A stretch of 41,377 nucleotides of DNA, taken from Chitinophagaceae bacterium. GTDB lineage: Bacteria > Bacteroidota > Bacteroidia > Cytophagales > Cytophagaceae. The stretch is taken from NCBI GenBank assembly GCA_028288365.1, contig JAQBNU010000089.1, forward strand, positions 1 to 41,377, written 5' to 3'. The position numbers were made by a program, and so were the translations under genes. Shown here in pieces: positions 24,746 to 33,721 of the stretch; within the stretch, counting starts at the first letter, position 1; every line of letters starts with the position of its first letter. Below the pieces are notes generated by a model. The model did no database searches and was not told the DNA's origin. It saw only the letters and a list, made by a program, of their open reading frames with translations.

Positions 24746-24761
24746 ATAAAACATCCACCGT

Positions 24762-24872
24762 ATGAAAAACATACTGCTCCTTGTATTGGTCTCCTCTATG
24801 CTGCTTGCCTGTGGAGGTTCCAAAAACGGTTTACACAGCCACAAAGCCAAACGTCCTCCTTGCGGGAAATAA
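24762..24872 (+). CDS. Tiny lipoprotein, 36 aa
   Basis: MKNILLLVLVSSMLLACGG is a complete lipoprotein signal with a good lipobox (LLAC, Cys17). The mature part is only about 20 residues, Lys- and His-rich, ending RPPCGK. Small lipoproteins of this kind are common in Bacteroidota and easily missed. It has its own promoter-like sequence. The function is unknown. Confidence 0.65.
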   Translation: MKNILLLVLVSSMLLACGGSKNGLHSHKAKRPPCGK

Positions 24873-24879
24873 ATTAAAG

Positions 24880-25320
24880 TCACACGTTTACTTTTGATTC
24901 CAATAACTTCTTCAGCTCATTCAACACGTTTTGCCAGTTCTGTTGCGACTGAGCTCTGCTGCTTTCACTCGCGATGTTATCTTGTGTAATGGTCAACGTT
25001 GTCTTTCCATTATACTCGCCTAATTCATAGGTGATGGTGGCATAATTTTCAGCCTTGTCTTCCGTTCCTGACATCGAACTCCAATACTTATACCGAAATA
25101 ATTTATTGGGTTCACTGTCCAGTATGATTCCTTTATCTTCATAAGTCTTACCCTGCCACTTTCCTTTAAAAATCAATGGACTGCCTACCTTCCAGTCAGA
25201 AATTGCATCTGTTCCGTAAAAATATTGCTTGATCAATGCAGGCTGTGTCAATGCGGCCCAGACCTGATAAGCTGCAGCATTAATAACGATGCTGGATGTA
25301 CCGGTTAGTTTAGTTTCCAT
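24880..25320 (-). CDS. SRPBCC/AHSA1-type START-like protein
   Basis: The 146-aa protein follows the AHSA1-like pattern: an N-terminal strand SSIVINAAAYQVWAALTQPALIKQYFYG, then WKVGSPLIFKGKW, TITYELGEYNGKTTLTITQDN and a C-terminal helix QNWQNVLNELKKLLES. The helix-grip fold binds hydrophobic ligands or acts as a co-chaperone-like domain. Members are often stress- or toxin-related; the ligand is unknown. It ends 7 nt from the tiny lipoprotein in convergent orientation. Confidence 0.88.
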   Translation of the reverse strand: METKLTGTSSIVINAAAYQVWAALTQPALIKQYFYGTDAISDWKVGSPLIFKGKWQGKTYEDKGIILDSEPNKLFRYKYWSSMSGTEDKAENYATITYELGEYNGKTTLTITQDNIASESSRAQSQQNWQNVLNELKKLLESKVNV

Positions 25321-25514
25321 AACGATCTTTTTTATAAAATAAAAGCGATGAAAAACATGCCAGTTTATAAATAGCCATTGCCGCTGATAACAGGTCGTCG
25401 GTAATTATCTGTTTATCCTTCATTTCTTATTTCGGGAAAAAGGCTACTCATTTTTTTTTAGTATATTCAATTATTCTGTCACGTATTTCATTTTCAACTA
25501 GCTATAAAATGAAA

Positions 25515-25522
25515 TATCTTTG
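25515..25522 (+). promoter_or_regulatory. Candidate -7 element (TATCTTTG)
   Basis: Exact match to TAnnTTTG, 34 nt before the start at 25557. No clear -33 element was seen. Confidence 0.5.
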
Positions 25523-25556
25523 TTTATTTAGTGCTGAAATTTTAATCGCTTAATGT

Positions 25557-26156
25557 ATGATGCGTACTATTTTTATTTCTCTTCTCAGTCTATTGTTTCA
25601 TGGTGCAACGATGGCTCAAACTACTGTTATCAATTTTGATGTAATCTTTGGAGGAAACACCATCGGAACACTCACCGCGACACGAGAAATCAAAGGAACA
25701 CAGGTCATTAAAAATCTTCGCAGCAATACCGATGCAAAAGTGTTAATGTTGAGTGTGCATGTAGAATCTGAGGTACACTTAAAAACAGAGTCAGAAGTAT
25801 TGACCGCTGCTACTTCTTATCGTCACGCCAACCGGGGAGCAGAAGACATAGAAACCTCAGTAAACAAGGAGTCGGGCACTCAATACAAAGTAATAAAAAA
25901 CGGGACCACCAAAATCATCACCAATTCTGGAATTAAATTCTGTGTAACCGATCTTTATTTTAAAGAGCCTGTAGGTATAACGACTGCTTTTTCCAATACC
26001 TATGGAGAATTTTTATCGGTTAAACCCAAAGGCAAAGGAATCTATACTTTAGTGCTACCTGACGGAAAGACAACAGTGTTTAATTACGTCAATGGCAAAT
26101 TGACCCAGATGGAAGCAAATATTAGTGTAGGGACCATCCTGTTTAAAAGGAAGTAA
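25557..26156 (+). CDS. Secreted hypothetical protein (DUF6134-like)
   Basis: A signal peptide (MRTIFISLLSLLFHGATMAQ) precedes a beta-rich body (INFDVIFGGNTIGTLTATREI and so on), the pattern of a lipocalin- or LolA-like sheet. It resembles the DUF6134 family, but I am not certain. It is monocistronic, with a branched hairpin about 75 nt downstream. Confidence 0.65.
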   Translation: MMRTIFISLLSLLFHGATMAQTTVINFDVIFGGNTIGTLTATREIKGTQVIKNLRSNTDAKVLMLSVHVESEVHLKTESEVLTAATSYRHANRGAEDIETSVNKESGTQYKVIKNGTTKIITNSGIKFCVTDLYFKEPVGITTAFSNTYGEFLSVKPKGKGIYTLVLPDGKTTVFNYVNGKLTQMEANISVGTILFKRK

Positions 26157-26231
26157 TCCGCTCCCAAGTTCGAACTACCTGTCGTTGAAAAAATATTTAA
26201 AAAGTTAATTTTTTTTGTGTGATGTAAACGT

Positions 26232-26289
26232 AAAACAGCTCTTCTATCTTAACCGCATAAGTGGGTTATTCTTATGATAGTACTGTTTT
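26232..26289 (+). terminator. Branched hairpin, probable terminator
   Basis: Three nested stems: AAAACAG (26232-26238) with CTGTTTT (26283-26289), CTATC (26244-26248) with GATAG (26276-26280), and AACC (26251-26254) with GGTT (26264-26267). It ends in TTTTTTATTT. Confidence 0.5.
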
Positions 26290-26455
26290 TTATTTATATA
26301 ATACATGATATTCTTTTGCTACCAAGGAGTATAGAGCGATTTACACTAAACTGATTTTCAGTATATTAAAAATAAAAATCCCACTTTTTTTGGGTTACTT
26401 ACAGTCCTTAACCCGTATCATTGGTTAAGAACATCCGCTAACTGTCAATAAAACT

Positions 26456-28969
26456 ATGAGAGTACTTTCAAAACTGAAAAATATACTCCTTCCGATCCTG
26501 CTTATTGCTTTGCACTATACCTGTTTTGCAGGAACAACCTTTACCGTCAACAGTCTCCTGGATCCAGGAACAGGAGCAGGAACCACCGGTTCGCTCCGTT
26601 ATTGCATCACCACGGCCAATGCTACTGCCGGAGCCACTGCGGCGGCACCGCATATCATTCAATTTCTGGCAGCAGGAACAGGTTCTATCACATTGGGATC
26701 TAATCTTCCTATTTTTACAACTCCTATCTTTATAGATGGCGGTACAACTTCGCCAGCCTATACCTTCTGGAATCCTAAAATACAACTCATTGGATTTTCC
26801 ATGGTATTTAACGCGCCTGCCGCATCTGGCAGTCATTTAAAAGGTATCGTGTTCAGTAATGCCAACCCACACGCAATAGACATCAGTGGTGGTGTCAACA
26901 ACCTATTGATCGAAGAATGTTTTATAGGCACTGACCTTACCGGATCAGTAGATATGGGAGCCGCAGCTCATGGCATCATTTGCCAAAATTCAACTGGATT
27001 AACCGTTAAAAACTGCATTGTCTCCGGACATGGCGCTCATGGCGTGCTTGCCAGTTCAAGCGCGAACCTTACTGTAATCGGAAATATTATCGGACTCAAT
27101 AAAGCGGGAACTGCAGCCATTACCAATGGCTCATTTGGGGTTTTGCTGGTAGACGCTACAAGTAGTGCAAAAATAGGCGGACTAACAGGAGGCGCAACAG
27201 ATTCCATGAACGTGATTTCAGGAAATGGATCGATAGGTCTGGCACTTCAGGGAACAGCAAAAAACAACATTAGAATCGTACGCAATTATATTGGATTAAA
27301 TAAAGCAGGAACTGCCGCCATCGGCAATGGTAACGTAGGCATTCAAGACGCAGGTACCACCACGAAATTACTAGTAAAAAGCAATGTCGTATCCGGTAAT
27401 GCTGTACAAGGCATGTATTTCCTAAGCACCGTCAGCCTTGTTATACAGAGCAATTTAGCTGGAACGGATGCCGCTGGATTAAACTCTGTTCCCAATGGAT
27501 CAAACAATATGGACTTGAACTCCATCACCGGCGCCATCATTGGAGGTACTAATGTTGGAGATGGAAACATCAGTTCGGGTACTTCGGGCACGGGTGGTAA
27601 TCATGGACTTCTTTTGGAAACCTGCGACAACAGCATTGTTAAAGGAAACTATTTTGGACCAAACATAAATGGCACTCTTATCTCCGGTGGCGGTAACCAT
27701 GGCTACGGAATTGTTGTGAAAGGAAATAATAATATCATTGGTGGTACCGCAGCGGGAGAACCCAACATCATCTCAGGAAATTCACAGTGGGGTGTTCTTT
27801 TAACCAATGGAAACGCCAACCAGGTAATTGGAAATAAAATTGGAGTAGATAAGACGAATGCCTCACTGGGCAATGGATACGGCGGCATCGTGATCAGAAG
27901 AGAGAATCCTCCCACCTCCATCAATCACATCATTAAAAATAATATCATTGCTTATAACGGATCCACGTATCCAACCAATCCAAGCAGTGCCGCATGGATT
28001 GCACCAAATAAAGGTCCCGGCATAGGTGTAGGTGTAGCCGAATACGGTACATCCAATACAGATGCGTATCAAAACCTCATCAAAGACAATTCTATTTATT
28101 GCAACGCCGGTTTAGGCATCAATCTTAATAAACAGGAAACTACACCTGGTTATGGTAACATCAACAAGGCTTCTCCTTTTTACAATGTGGCATCTACCAA
28201 TACCTTCAGTTTCGGTACGGCAGCTCCAGGAGATGTAGTGCAAGTGTTTGCCAATCCCACCGCATGCTCCTGTCAGGGCGAAGTACTATTAGGTACAGTC
28301 ACCGCTGATGGTGCGGGTAACTGGAGCCTTACGCACGCCAGCGCCAATCCTTATACCAACACGGCAACAGGCACAGATGCTGTCAACAACACGTCCGAAT
28401 TCAGCGTGTGTCGTGATCCTACGCTACCTGTTGATTTTACATCCTTTCGTGTATACCATAAAGGATCTGAACAAGCAGGATTGGAATGGAACGTGGCACT
28501 TGAAATCAACAACGACTATTTCACCATAGAAAAAAGTGACGACGGCGTGCACTTCACAAGCATAGGTACAGTGAAAGGAGCAGGCAATTCTCCTTCGGCA
28601 AAAACCTATTCATACACAGATTATCAATACACCAGCAGTGCTTATTATAGAATCAGACAAACAGACTATGATGGCAAAAGCAGCTATACCCGCATGCGTT
28701 ACCTGGGCTTAGATGCCGATAGTAAATTATTGGTGTTCCCTAACCCCGCAACAGATGAGCTTTCTCTTTCTTGGTCTTTGTCAAAGGATAGTAAAGTAAC
28801 GGTTGTACTTATGAATGCCTTGTCTCAAGTGGTGAGTGAACAGACCTATGACAATGCCGATGGATTCTTCGAACAACGCATGGATATCAGTTTCCTGCCT
28901 GCTGGCGTGTATATTGTTAATGTTACGACAGCGGACCAAAGCACTTCAGTGAAGATCATTAAAAAATAA
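26456..28969 (+). CDS. Secreted right-handed beta-helix protein with T9SS sorting domain
   Basis: The 837-aa protein has a signal peptide (ILLPILLIALHYTCFAG), a start module TFTVNSLLDPGTGAGTTGSLRYC typical of CSLREA-like beta-helix proteins, then a long parallel beta-helix of PbH1 repeats (about residues 60-560: NNLLIEECFIGTDLTG, NLTVIGNIIGLNKAGTAAI and so on, with GNxIGLNKAGTAAIxNG seen twice almost unchanged). An FN3-like module follows from about 658 (LPVDFTSF) and a T9SS type A C-terminal domain from about 758 (VFPNPA, GVYIVNVTT). It is exported to the surface and might bind or cleave polysaccharide; no catalytic residues are recognisable. Confidence 0.87.
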   Translation: MRVLSKLKNILLPILLIALHYTCFAGTTFTVNSLLDPGTGAGTTGSLRYCITTANATAGATAAAPHIIQFLAAGTGSITLGSNLPIFTTPIFIDGGTTSPAYTFWNPKIQLIGFSMVFNAPAASGSHLKGIVFSNANPHAIDISGGVNNLLIEECFIGTDLTGSVDMGAAAHGIICQNSTGLTVKNCIVSGHGAHGVLASSSANLTVIGNIIGLNKAGTAAITNGSFGVLLVDATSSAKIGGLTGGATDSMNVISGNGSIGLALQGTAKNNIRIVRNYIGLNKAGTAAIGNGNVGIQDAGTTTKLLVKSNVVSGNAVQGMYFLSTVSLVIQSNLAGTDAAGLNSVPNGSNNMDLNSITGAIIGGTNVGDGNISSGTSGTGGNHGLLLETCDNSIVKGNYFGPNINGTLISGGGNHGYGIVVKGNNNIIGGTAAGEPNIISGNSQWGVLLTNGNANQVIGNKIGVDKTNASLGNGYGGIVIRRENPPTSINHIIKNNIIAYNGSTYPTNPSSAAWIAPNKGPGIGVGVAEYGTSNTDAYQNLIKDNSIYCNAGLGINLNKQETTPGYGNINKASPFYNVASTNTFSFGTAAPGDVVQVFANPTACSCQGEVLLGTVTADGAGNWSLTHASANPYTNTATGTDAVNNTSEFSVCRDPTLPVDFTSFRVYHKGSEQAGLEWNVALEINNDYFTIEKSDDGVHFTSIGTVKGAGNSPSAKTYSYTDYQYTSSAYYRIRQTDYDGKSSYTRMRYLGLDADSKLLVFPNPATDELSLSWSLSKDSKVTVVLMNALSQVVSEQTYDNADGFFEQRMDISFLPAGVYIVNVTTADQSTSVKIIKK

Positions 28970-29092
28970 TTCAAGGGCCGAGTGAAGAAATACCGGCAAT
29001 TTCTCCGCTCTTGACTCGTCCCTTCATTTTTACTTGATGTAGATCAAGCCTTTTTCTTAACACAGGTCAATCTCTCCTTTTCGATCTGGTCC

Positions 29093-29100
29093 TATCTTTG
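29093..29100 (+). promoter_or_regulatory. Candidate -7 element (TATCTTTG)
   Basis: Exact match to TAnnTTTG, 47 nt upstream of the YceI start. Confidence 0.5.
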
Positions 29101-29147
29101 TCTTAATAAAAACACAAAGAAATTTTTAACGACAAACAGATACGATT

Positions 29148-29660
29148 ATGGCAAAATGGAATTTAGATGCTGCGCACAGCGAAGTAGGTTTTAAAGTAAA
29201 ACACTTAATGATCAACAATGTCAAAGGAAAATTCAACACGTTTAACGTAGAATTGCAAAGTGACAGCGATGATTTCAAATCTTCCAGTATTTCTTTTACC
29301 GCTGACGTGGCGTCCATCGATACAAGCAACGAACAAAGAGATCAGCATTTGAAATCAGGAGATTTTTTCGACACAGAAAAATTCCCTCAAATCACATTCA
29401 AATCAACCAAGTACGATGGCAAAGAACTAGTCGGTGAGTTGACCATTCGTGATGTAACAAAACCAGTTAAGCTGGATGTAGATTTCGGAGGCATAGCCAA
29501 AGATCCATGGGGAAATACCAAAGCGGGTTTTACAGTTACCGGTAAAATCAACAGAAAAGACTGGGGGCTCAACTGGAACGCGGCACTTGAAACAGGTGGT
29601 GTATTGGTCAGCGAAGAAGTATCTATTCTAGCGGAAATACAATTGGTAAAACAAGCATAA
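29148..29660 (+). CDS. YceI family protein
   Basis: YceI proteins are lipocalin-like barrels that bind long-chain isoprenoids or similar lipids. The family signature is complete: WNLDAAHSEVGFKVKHL at the start, SFTADVASIDTSNEQRDQHLKSGDFFDTEKFPQITFKS in the middle, GELTIRDVTKPV, and FTVTGKINRKDWGLNWN at the end. No signal peptide is visible, so this copy is probably cytoplasmic, unlike E. coli YceI. A terminator follows. Confidence 0.95.
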   Translation: MAKWNLDAAHSEVGFKVKHLMINNVKGKFNTFNVELQSDSDDFKSSSISFTADVASIDTSNEQRDQHLKSGDFFDTEKFPQITFKSTKYDGKELVGELTIRDVTKPVKLDVDFGGIAKDPWGNTKAGFTVTGKINRKDWGLNWNAALETGGVLVSEEVSILAEIQLVKQA

Positions 29661-29684
29661 CGCAATCCTTCCTATTCTTCTACA

Positions 29685-29711
29685 TACCGTCCGGTAAAGA
29701 ACCGGATGGTA
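29685..29711 (+). terminator. Terminator after the YceI gene
   Basis: TACCGTCCGGT (29685-29695) pairs with ACCGGATGGTA (29701-29711) with one G-U, loop AAAGA, then TTTTTATTTT. Confidence 0.85.
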
Positions 29712-29792
29712 TTTTTATTTTATATTTTAGTGATCCTGCATTTTTTCTGGACTCAAAATTGACTTCCTTTTATCAGTTCAATCTCAAACGAT

Positions 29793-30122
29793 ATGAAAGA
29801 CAAGATCGAATCACTCATACGTAATGCCCATATTGAGATTCGTTTCAGTGAAACAGAAAAGGGAAACTTCATCAATCTTTATAAAAAAGGGGATTATAAA
29901 ACATATTACCATTTGCTGATTGAAAAAGTATTGGATACCAAATGCTACTTCAACGACGATCGGGAACAGGTCATTGCTTTTACATTAGATAGCTTAAAAG
30001 AACCTGATTTCGCATTTCCTGAAGTCTCTTCCCAAGAAGAAATTCTGGCTTTGACGGAGCTGCTTTACAAAACCTTTTTGTATACGGATATTCTTTCTAT
30101 TTACGCCCATAGACAACTGTAG
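29793..30122 (+). CDS. Hypothetical protein, 109 aa
   Basis: I do not recognise this family. It is a soluble, mostly helical protein (IESLIRNAHIEIRFSETEKGNFINLYKKGDYKTYYHLLIEK). It looks like a small adaptor or regulatory protein, without signal or membrane segment. Confidence 0.55.
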   Translation: MKDKIESLIRNAHIEIRFSETEKGNFINLYKKGDYKTYYHLLIEKVLDTKCYFNDDREQVIAFTLDSLKEPDFAFPEVSSQEEILALTELLYKTFLYTDILSIYAHRQL

Positions 30123-30236
30123 AAATATGCTCTCAATTCGAGAAAATAAAACCCAGATACGACCCAAAATTGCCGATTGTACAATTTGTTATATTAAAGA
30201 GCAATGGTTACATTGAATGGCTATATAAATAACTTT

Positions 30237-30842
30237 ATGAGAAACACTTTTTTATTGCTCGCTTCTTTCCTGCTTCTTGTGGCCTGCTCTAAGGAAGACA
30301 AGAAAAATGACCCGCTCTCCTCTTCCCCTCATTCTCAAAAAAACAACACATCGCTATCCGTTAAAACCAATAGAAATGCAGATGTCGTAGACGAACTGTA
30401 CCATGAATTGATGGAACAGAAACCGGAATTGCAGGAATTGGAAAACCAGGTGGAAGACATTGAACGTGCGAAAGAAAAAGCGATGGATGCTTATAAGCAA
30501 TATAATGATAAAAATGCAACCTACTACACGCACGCCGAACAACGAACAAATACCATCAACGACTCTCTTCTAAAAAACAGCATAGAACTTCTTTTGAAAA
30601 AAAGTCAGTACGCCTATGCACACAAAAATGAAGAACTTTCTAAAGCTATGCTGGCACTAGAAAAAGAAAGTATCAGTCTTCACGATCATCGCGAGGCCCT
30701 GAAAATAATACTCAGCATGAATCTTATTGAGAAATACCAAAAGCACCAGCAGTTGCCCGAATACTCTCCTCAATACAAGCAACTCATAGCGCGCTACACG
30801 CAAACTGTAAAAACCGCAGACAGTCTGTTACAAGTCAAATAA
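30237..30842 (+). CDS. Lipoprotein with coiled-coil body
   Basis: Start at the ATG of 30237 gives a proper lipoprotein signal (MRNTFLLLASFLLLVACS, Cys17); the frame open from 30204 adds 11 residues before it. After a Ser-rich linker, the mature part is alpha-helical with Glu/Lys-rich heptads (LENQVEDIERAKEKAMDAYKQYND), a coiled coil. No family recognised. The DUF1571-like gene starts 8 nt downstream, so the two are probably co-transcribed. Confidence 0.65.
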   Translation: MRNTFLLLASFLLLVACSKEDKKNDPLSSSPHSQKNNTSLSVKTNRNADVVDELYHELMEQKPELQELENQVEDIERAKEKAMDAYKQYNDKNATYYTHAEQRTNTINDSLLKNSIELLLKKSQYAYAHKNEELSKAMLALEKESISLHDHREALKIILSMNLIEKYQKHQQLPEYSPQYKQLIARYTQTVKTADSLLQVK

Positions 30843-30850
30843 TATAGGTG

Positions 30851-31726
30851 ATGAAGATCCATCTGTTCATGAAACAATACGTCACTTTCTTTTTTCTTTT
30901 AACAGTCAACAGTCTTTTCCTCTTTCCTGCCACCGGATCGGCGCAAACTGTCTCTGAAATTGCCAAAGCAATGTTTGCTAAAACCAAAATGATAACCAGT
31001 TTTACCTATTCCATGAAAAAAGTGGAAAGGATAAACGGCAAAAACATCACGCAACAATCTTCTGTAAAACTAAATATCGATCCGCTAAAAGTTTATTTGC
31101 GCCAGTCGTATCCCAAAGATGGCATTGAGGTACTGTATGTGACGGGCACCAACAACAACCATGCACTCGTAAACCCCAATGGATTCCCATGGTTCAGCAT
31201 CAACCTGGATCCTTATGGTGGCACTATGAGAGAGAACCAACACCACACACTTTTTAATTCAGGTTATGACCACGTCATTTCTATTCTCGAACACCTGTAT
31301 GTAAAGTATAGTGCGCAGATTGAATCCATGACTAAAATGGAGGGCACTACCGTGTGGGATAATCATCCTTGCTGGATTATTTCTCTTACCAATCCTTATT
31401 TTAAATACTACAACTATACTGCTCAAAAAGGAGAAACACTACTGACCATCGCCGGAAAGTTCAAGTTGAGTGAACACATGATGCTTGAAAAAAATCCATG
31501 GATCAAAAGTTATACAGAATTACTTACCGGAAAAACACTTTCTATTCCTAATGATTATTCTTCCAAAATGATCATCTATGTAGACAAAGTCCGAATGATT
31601 CCGCTGGTCATGAAAATCTACGACAACGAAGGCTTGTACGAACAATACGAATACACCAATACCGTCATCAACCCGGTGATCCCTGCGGAAGAATTCAAAT
31701 CCGATTTCAAAGATTATCATTTTTAA
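30851..31726 (+). CDS. Secreted DUF1571-like protein with inserted LysM domain
   Basis: The ATG at 30851 is preferred to a GTG 3 nt earlier. A signal peptide (FFFLLTVNSLFLFPATGSAQ) leads to a LolA/LppX-like beta-sheet protein: FTYSMKKVERINGKNITQQSSVKLNIDPLKVYLRQ, the DUF1571 pattern. Near residues 187-235 the sheet is interrupted by a LysM domain (YTAQKGETLLTIAGKFKLSEHMMLEKNPWI then TGKTLSIP), after which the sheet resumes (IIYVDKVRMIPLVMKIYDNEGLYEQYEY). LysM would hold it on peptidoglycan; the sheet may bind a lipid. The combination is a family trait in some Bacteroidota, to my recollection. Confidence 0.75.
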   Translation: MKIHLFMKQYVTFFFLLTVNSLFLFPATGSAQTVSEIAKAMFAKTKMITSFTYSMKKVERINGKNITQQSSVKLNIDPLKVYLRQSYPKDGIEVLYVTGTNNNHALVNPNGFPWFSINLDPYGGTMRENQHHTLFNSGYDHVISILEHLYVKYSAQIESMTKMEGTTVWDNHPCWIISLTNPYFKYYNYTAQKGETLLTIAGKFKLSEHMMLEKNPWIKSYTELLTGKTLSIPNDYSSKMIIYVDKVRMIPLVMKIYDNEGLYEQYEYTNTVINPVIPAEEFKSDFKDYHF

Positions 31727-31759
31727 TTGGGCAACCGCTTAGTGGGCCTATAAAAATAC

Positions 31760-31781
31760 AGGATCAGGTTTATCTGATCCT
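31760..31781. terminator. Hairpin between convergent genes
   Basis: AGGATCAG (31760-31767) is the exact reverse complement of CTGATCCT (31774-31781), loop GTTTAT. It probably serves both the DUF1571-like gene and the VIT1/CCC1 gene. Confidence 0.6.
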
Positions 31782-31859
31782 ATCATCCAACATGATCGAA
31801 TTACATAAAAATAAAAGTTCACCAGCACAGGTGATTTGTATGCTCAACTCTGCGTATGA

Positions 31860-32594
31860 TTACATCAGTGCTTTTTCAATGATATTACCCACTACGTAAG
31901 AAAGAACCGCTGCCAGTCCACCGAGCAGCAAGGTTTCCAGCACTCCTATAATTTTACTCTTACCCGTAACGACACTTTTCATACATCCAACTATACCCAA
32001 ACCTACACCTGTGAGGATGGAAGAGTATAAAAACAAATCCTGCTCGACAATGTGAAATAAATCTTTAAACACATACGCCAGGATAGGAATAAAACCAATC
32101 AGCAAAAACGAGAAGAAGGTCATCGTTGCGCTACTCACCGGCGTCTTTTCATCTTCTACCATTTCCAATTCTTCCTTCATCATGGTGTCGACCCACACGT
32201 CTTTATCGGAAGTAATCACGTTGACCACCTGTTCCAGCAATTCTCCTTTAAAACCTTTTTTTTCATAAATCTCACGGATCTCCTGAACTTCTTTTTCTTT
32301 CAGGTGTTCGATTTCCCAATACTCCAGTGCCTTGTGTTTTTTATAATTGTCTTTTTCGGCTTTGGAAGAAAAATAATTTCCAACCGACATGGAAAATCCA
32401 TCGGCTATCAAGTTGGCAAAGCCCAGGATGATGACAACGTTTGTTGCTAAACCTGCGCCTGTAGCACCTGCTACAACAGCAAAGGTAGTGATGGCACCAT
32501 CGATGCCTCCGTATACAAATTCGGAAATATAGTCTCTGTTAAAAAAGAAAAATTTCTGCGTCGAATGTATTTCTGTCTCTTTCTTATCGGACAT
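31860..32594 (-). CDS. VIT1/CCC1 family metal transporter
   Basis: The 244-aa protein has five helices. The first, EFVYGGIDGAITTFAVVAGATGAGL, and the second, ANLIADGFSMSVGNYFSSKAE, are the family signature. A cytosolic acidic helical region (about 85-145; YWEIEHLKEKEVQEI then VDTMMKEELEMVEDE) matches the metal-binding insertion of VIT1. Fe2+ or Mn2+ is exported or sequestered, protecting from excess. It stands alone between a convergent and a co-directional gene. Confidence 0.9.
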   Translation of the reverse strand: MSDKKETEIHSTQKFFFFNRDYISEFVYGGIDGAITTFAVVAGATGAGLATNVVIILGFANLIADGFSMSVGNYFSSKAEKDNYKKHKALEYWEIEHLKEKEVQEIREIYEKKGFKGELLEQVVNVITSDKDVWVDTMMKEELEMVEDEKTPVSSATMTFFSFLLIGFIPILAYVFKDLFHIVEQDLFLYSSILTGVGLGIVGCMKSVVTGKSKIIGVLETLLLGGLAAVLSYVVGNIIEKALM

Positions 32595-32647
32595 ACATAA
32601 GTGTTTGTTGCTTATTCAATATCGCAAAAAAGAATTTCGTTCGCAAA

Positions 32648-33718
32648 TCACGCCAACAAGTCTGTTGGATCACTCCAATTTTCATTCGGTAGATAAGTCA
32701 ACAAGCCTTGCTGAACAGCCAAAGGAGAGTTTATTCGTTGTGTATAAATTTGCCCGGTTCCCAAACCATGGTACATGTTGGTGTTGTATTCACAGGTAAA
32801 TTGAGCAATGGCATTTAAACCAATGCCTGATTCCAGGTAACTCGTCATCCACCAGCCGATGTTATTTTTTTCTGCCAGGGCAATCCATTCACGGCATCCC
32901 ATCATACCTCCATGCAATGAAGGTTTCAAGACTAAATAAGCCGGTCGAGTGGTTTGAAGCATTGTTTCTTTTTCTTCTGGTGAAGTATATGGAATGAGTT
33001 CTTCATCCAATGCGACAGCTATGGGACTGCGTGCACAAACAGATGACAGTAGTTTTAGATTTCCTGCAGTGACAGGTTGTTCAATGGAATGAATAGACAA
33101 GCTGGCTAATGCATCTAATACATGAAAAACATTTTCTTCCTTGTACGCACCGTTCGCATCTACGCGAATCATCAGGCGATCCGAATCAAAACGTTCCCGC
33201 AAACGTTGAAGCAATGCCAATTCAGAATGAAAATCATGATGACCTATTTTCAATTTAATGCACCGATAACCTTGTTCCAGTTTTTCTTCTATCTGTTGTT
33301 GCATGTGTTCCAGTGTATTCATCCACACCAGACCATTGATAGGAATAGCGCGCTGGCCTTTGAAAAAACCATTGCGATAAATCTGATGTACGCCACCATG
33401 GCTGTAATCCAGCCAGGCAGTCTCCAATGCAAAGCGAAGCGCGGGCCATTTGTTCAACTCTTCTCTCCAATGAGATTGTCCATCCAAAATAGTTGCAGGA
33501 TCTTTTTTCCATTCCTCCAACACCGTGTTGATCTTGTCTTCCATGATGTCAAGCGGTTCCGGACTCAATCCGGCAATCGGACTACATTCTCCCCAACCTG
33601 TCACTCCATTTTTTTCTAAACGGATAAACCAGGATGTCTTTTCTTTCAATACACCTCTGGACGTACCGGTTTCAAAAGCAAAACGAAAGACGATGGGATG
33701 TACGCTGACTTTGAACAT
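32648..33718 (-). CDS. menC: o-Succinylbenzoate synthase (enolase superfamily)
   Basis: MenC dehydrates SHCHC to o-succinylbenzoate in menaquinone synthesis. The barrel carries IKLKIG (catalytic Lys pair K-x-K), RVDANGAY (metal Asp), SIEQP (metal Glu), ALDEEL (metal Asp) and LVLKPSLHGG (second catalytic Lys), followed by TSYLESGIGLNAIAQF, typical of OSBS in Bacteroidota. The capping domain is at the N-terminus (GWGECSPIAGLSPEP). An alternative is a dipeptide epimerase, but the late motif favours MenC. It lies 3 nt after the ABC ATPase gene. Confidence 0.87.
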   Translation of the reverse strand: MFKVSVHPIVFRFAFETGTSRGVLKEKTSWFIRLEKNGVTGWGECSPIAGLSPEPLDIMEDKINTVLEEWKKDPATILDGQSHWREELNKWPALRFALETAWLDYSHGGVHQIYRNGFFKGQRAIPINGLVWMNTLEHMQQQIEEKLEQGYRCIKLKIGHHDFHSELALLQRLRERFDSDRLMIRVDANGAYKEENVFHVLDALASLSIHSIEQPVTAGNLKLLSSVCARSPIAVALDEELIPYTSPEEKETMLQTTRPAYLVLKPSLHGGMMGCREWIALAEKNNIGWWMTSYLESGIGLNAIAQFTCEYNTNMYHGLGTGQIYTQRINSPLAVQQGLLTYLPNENWSDPTDLLA

Positions 33719-33721
33719 GCT

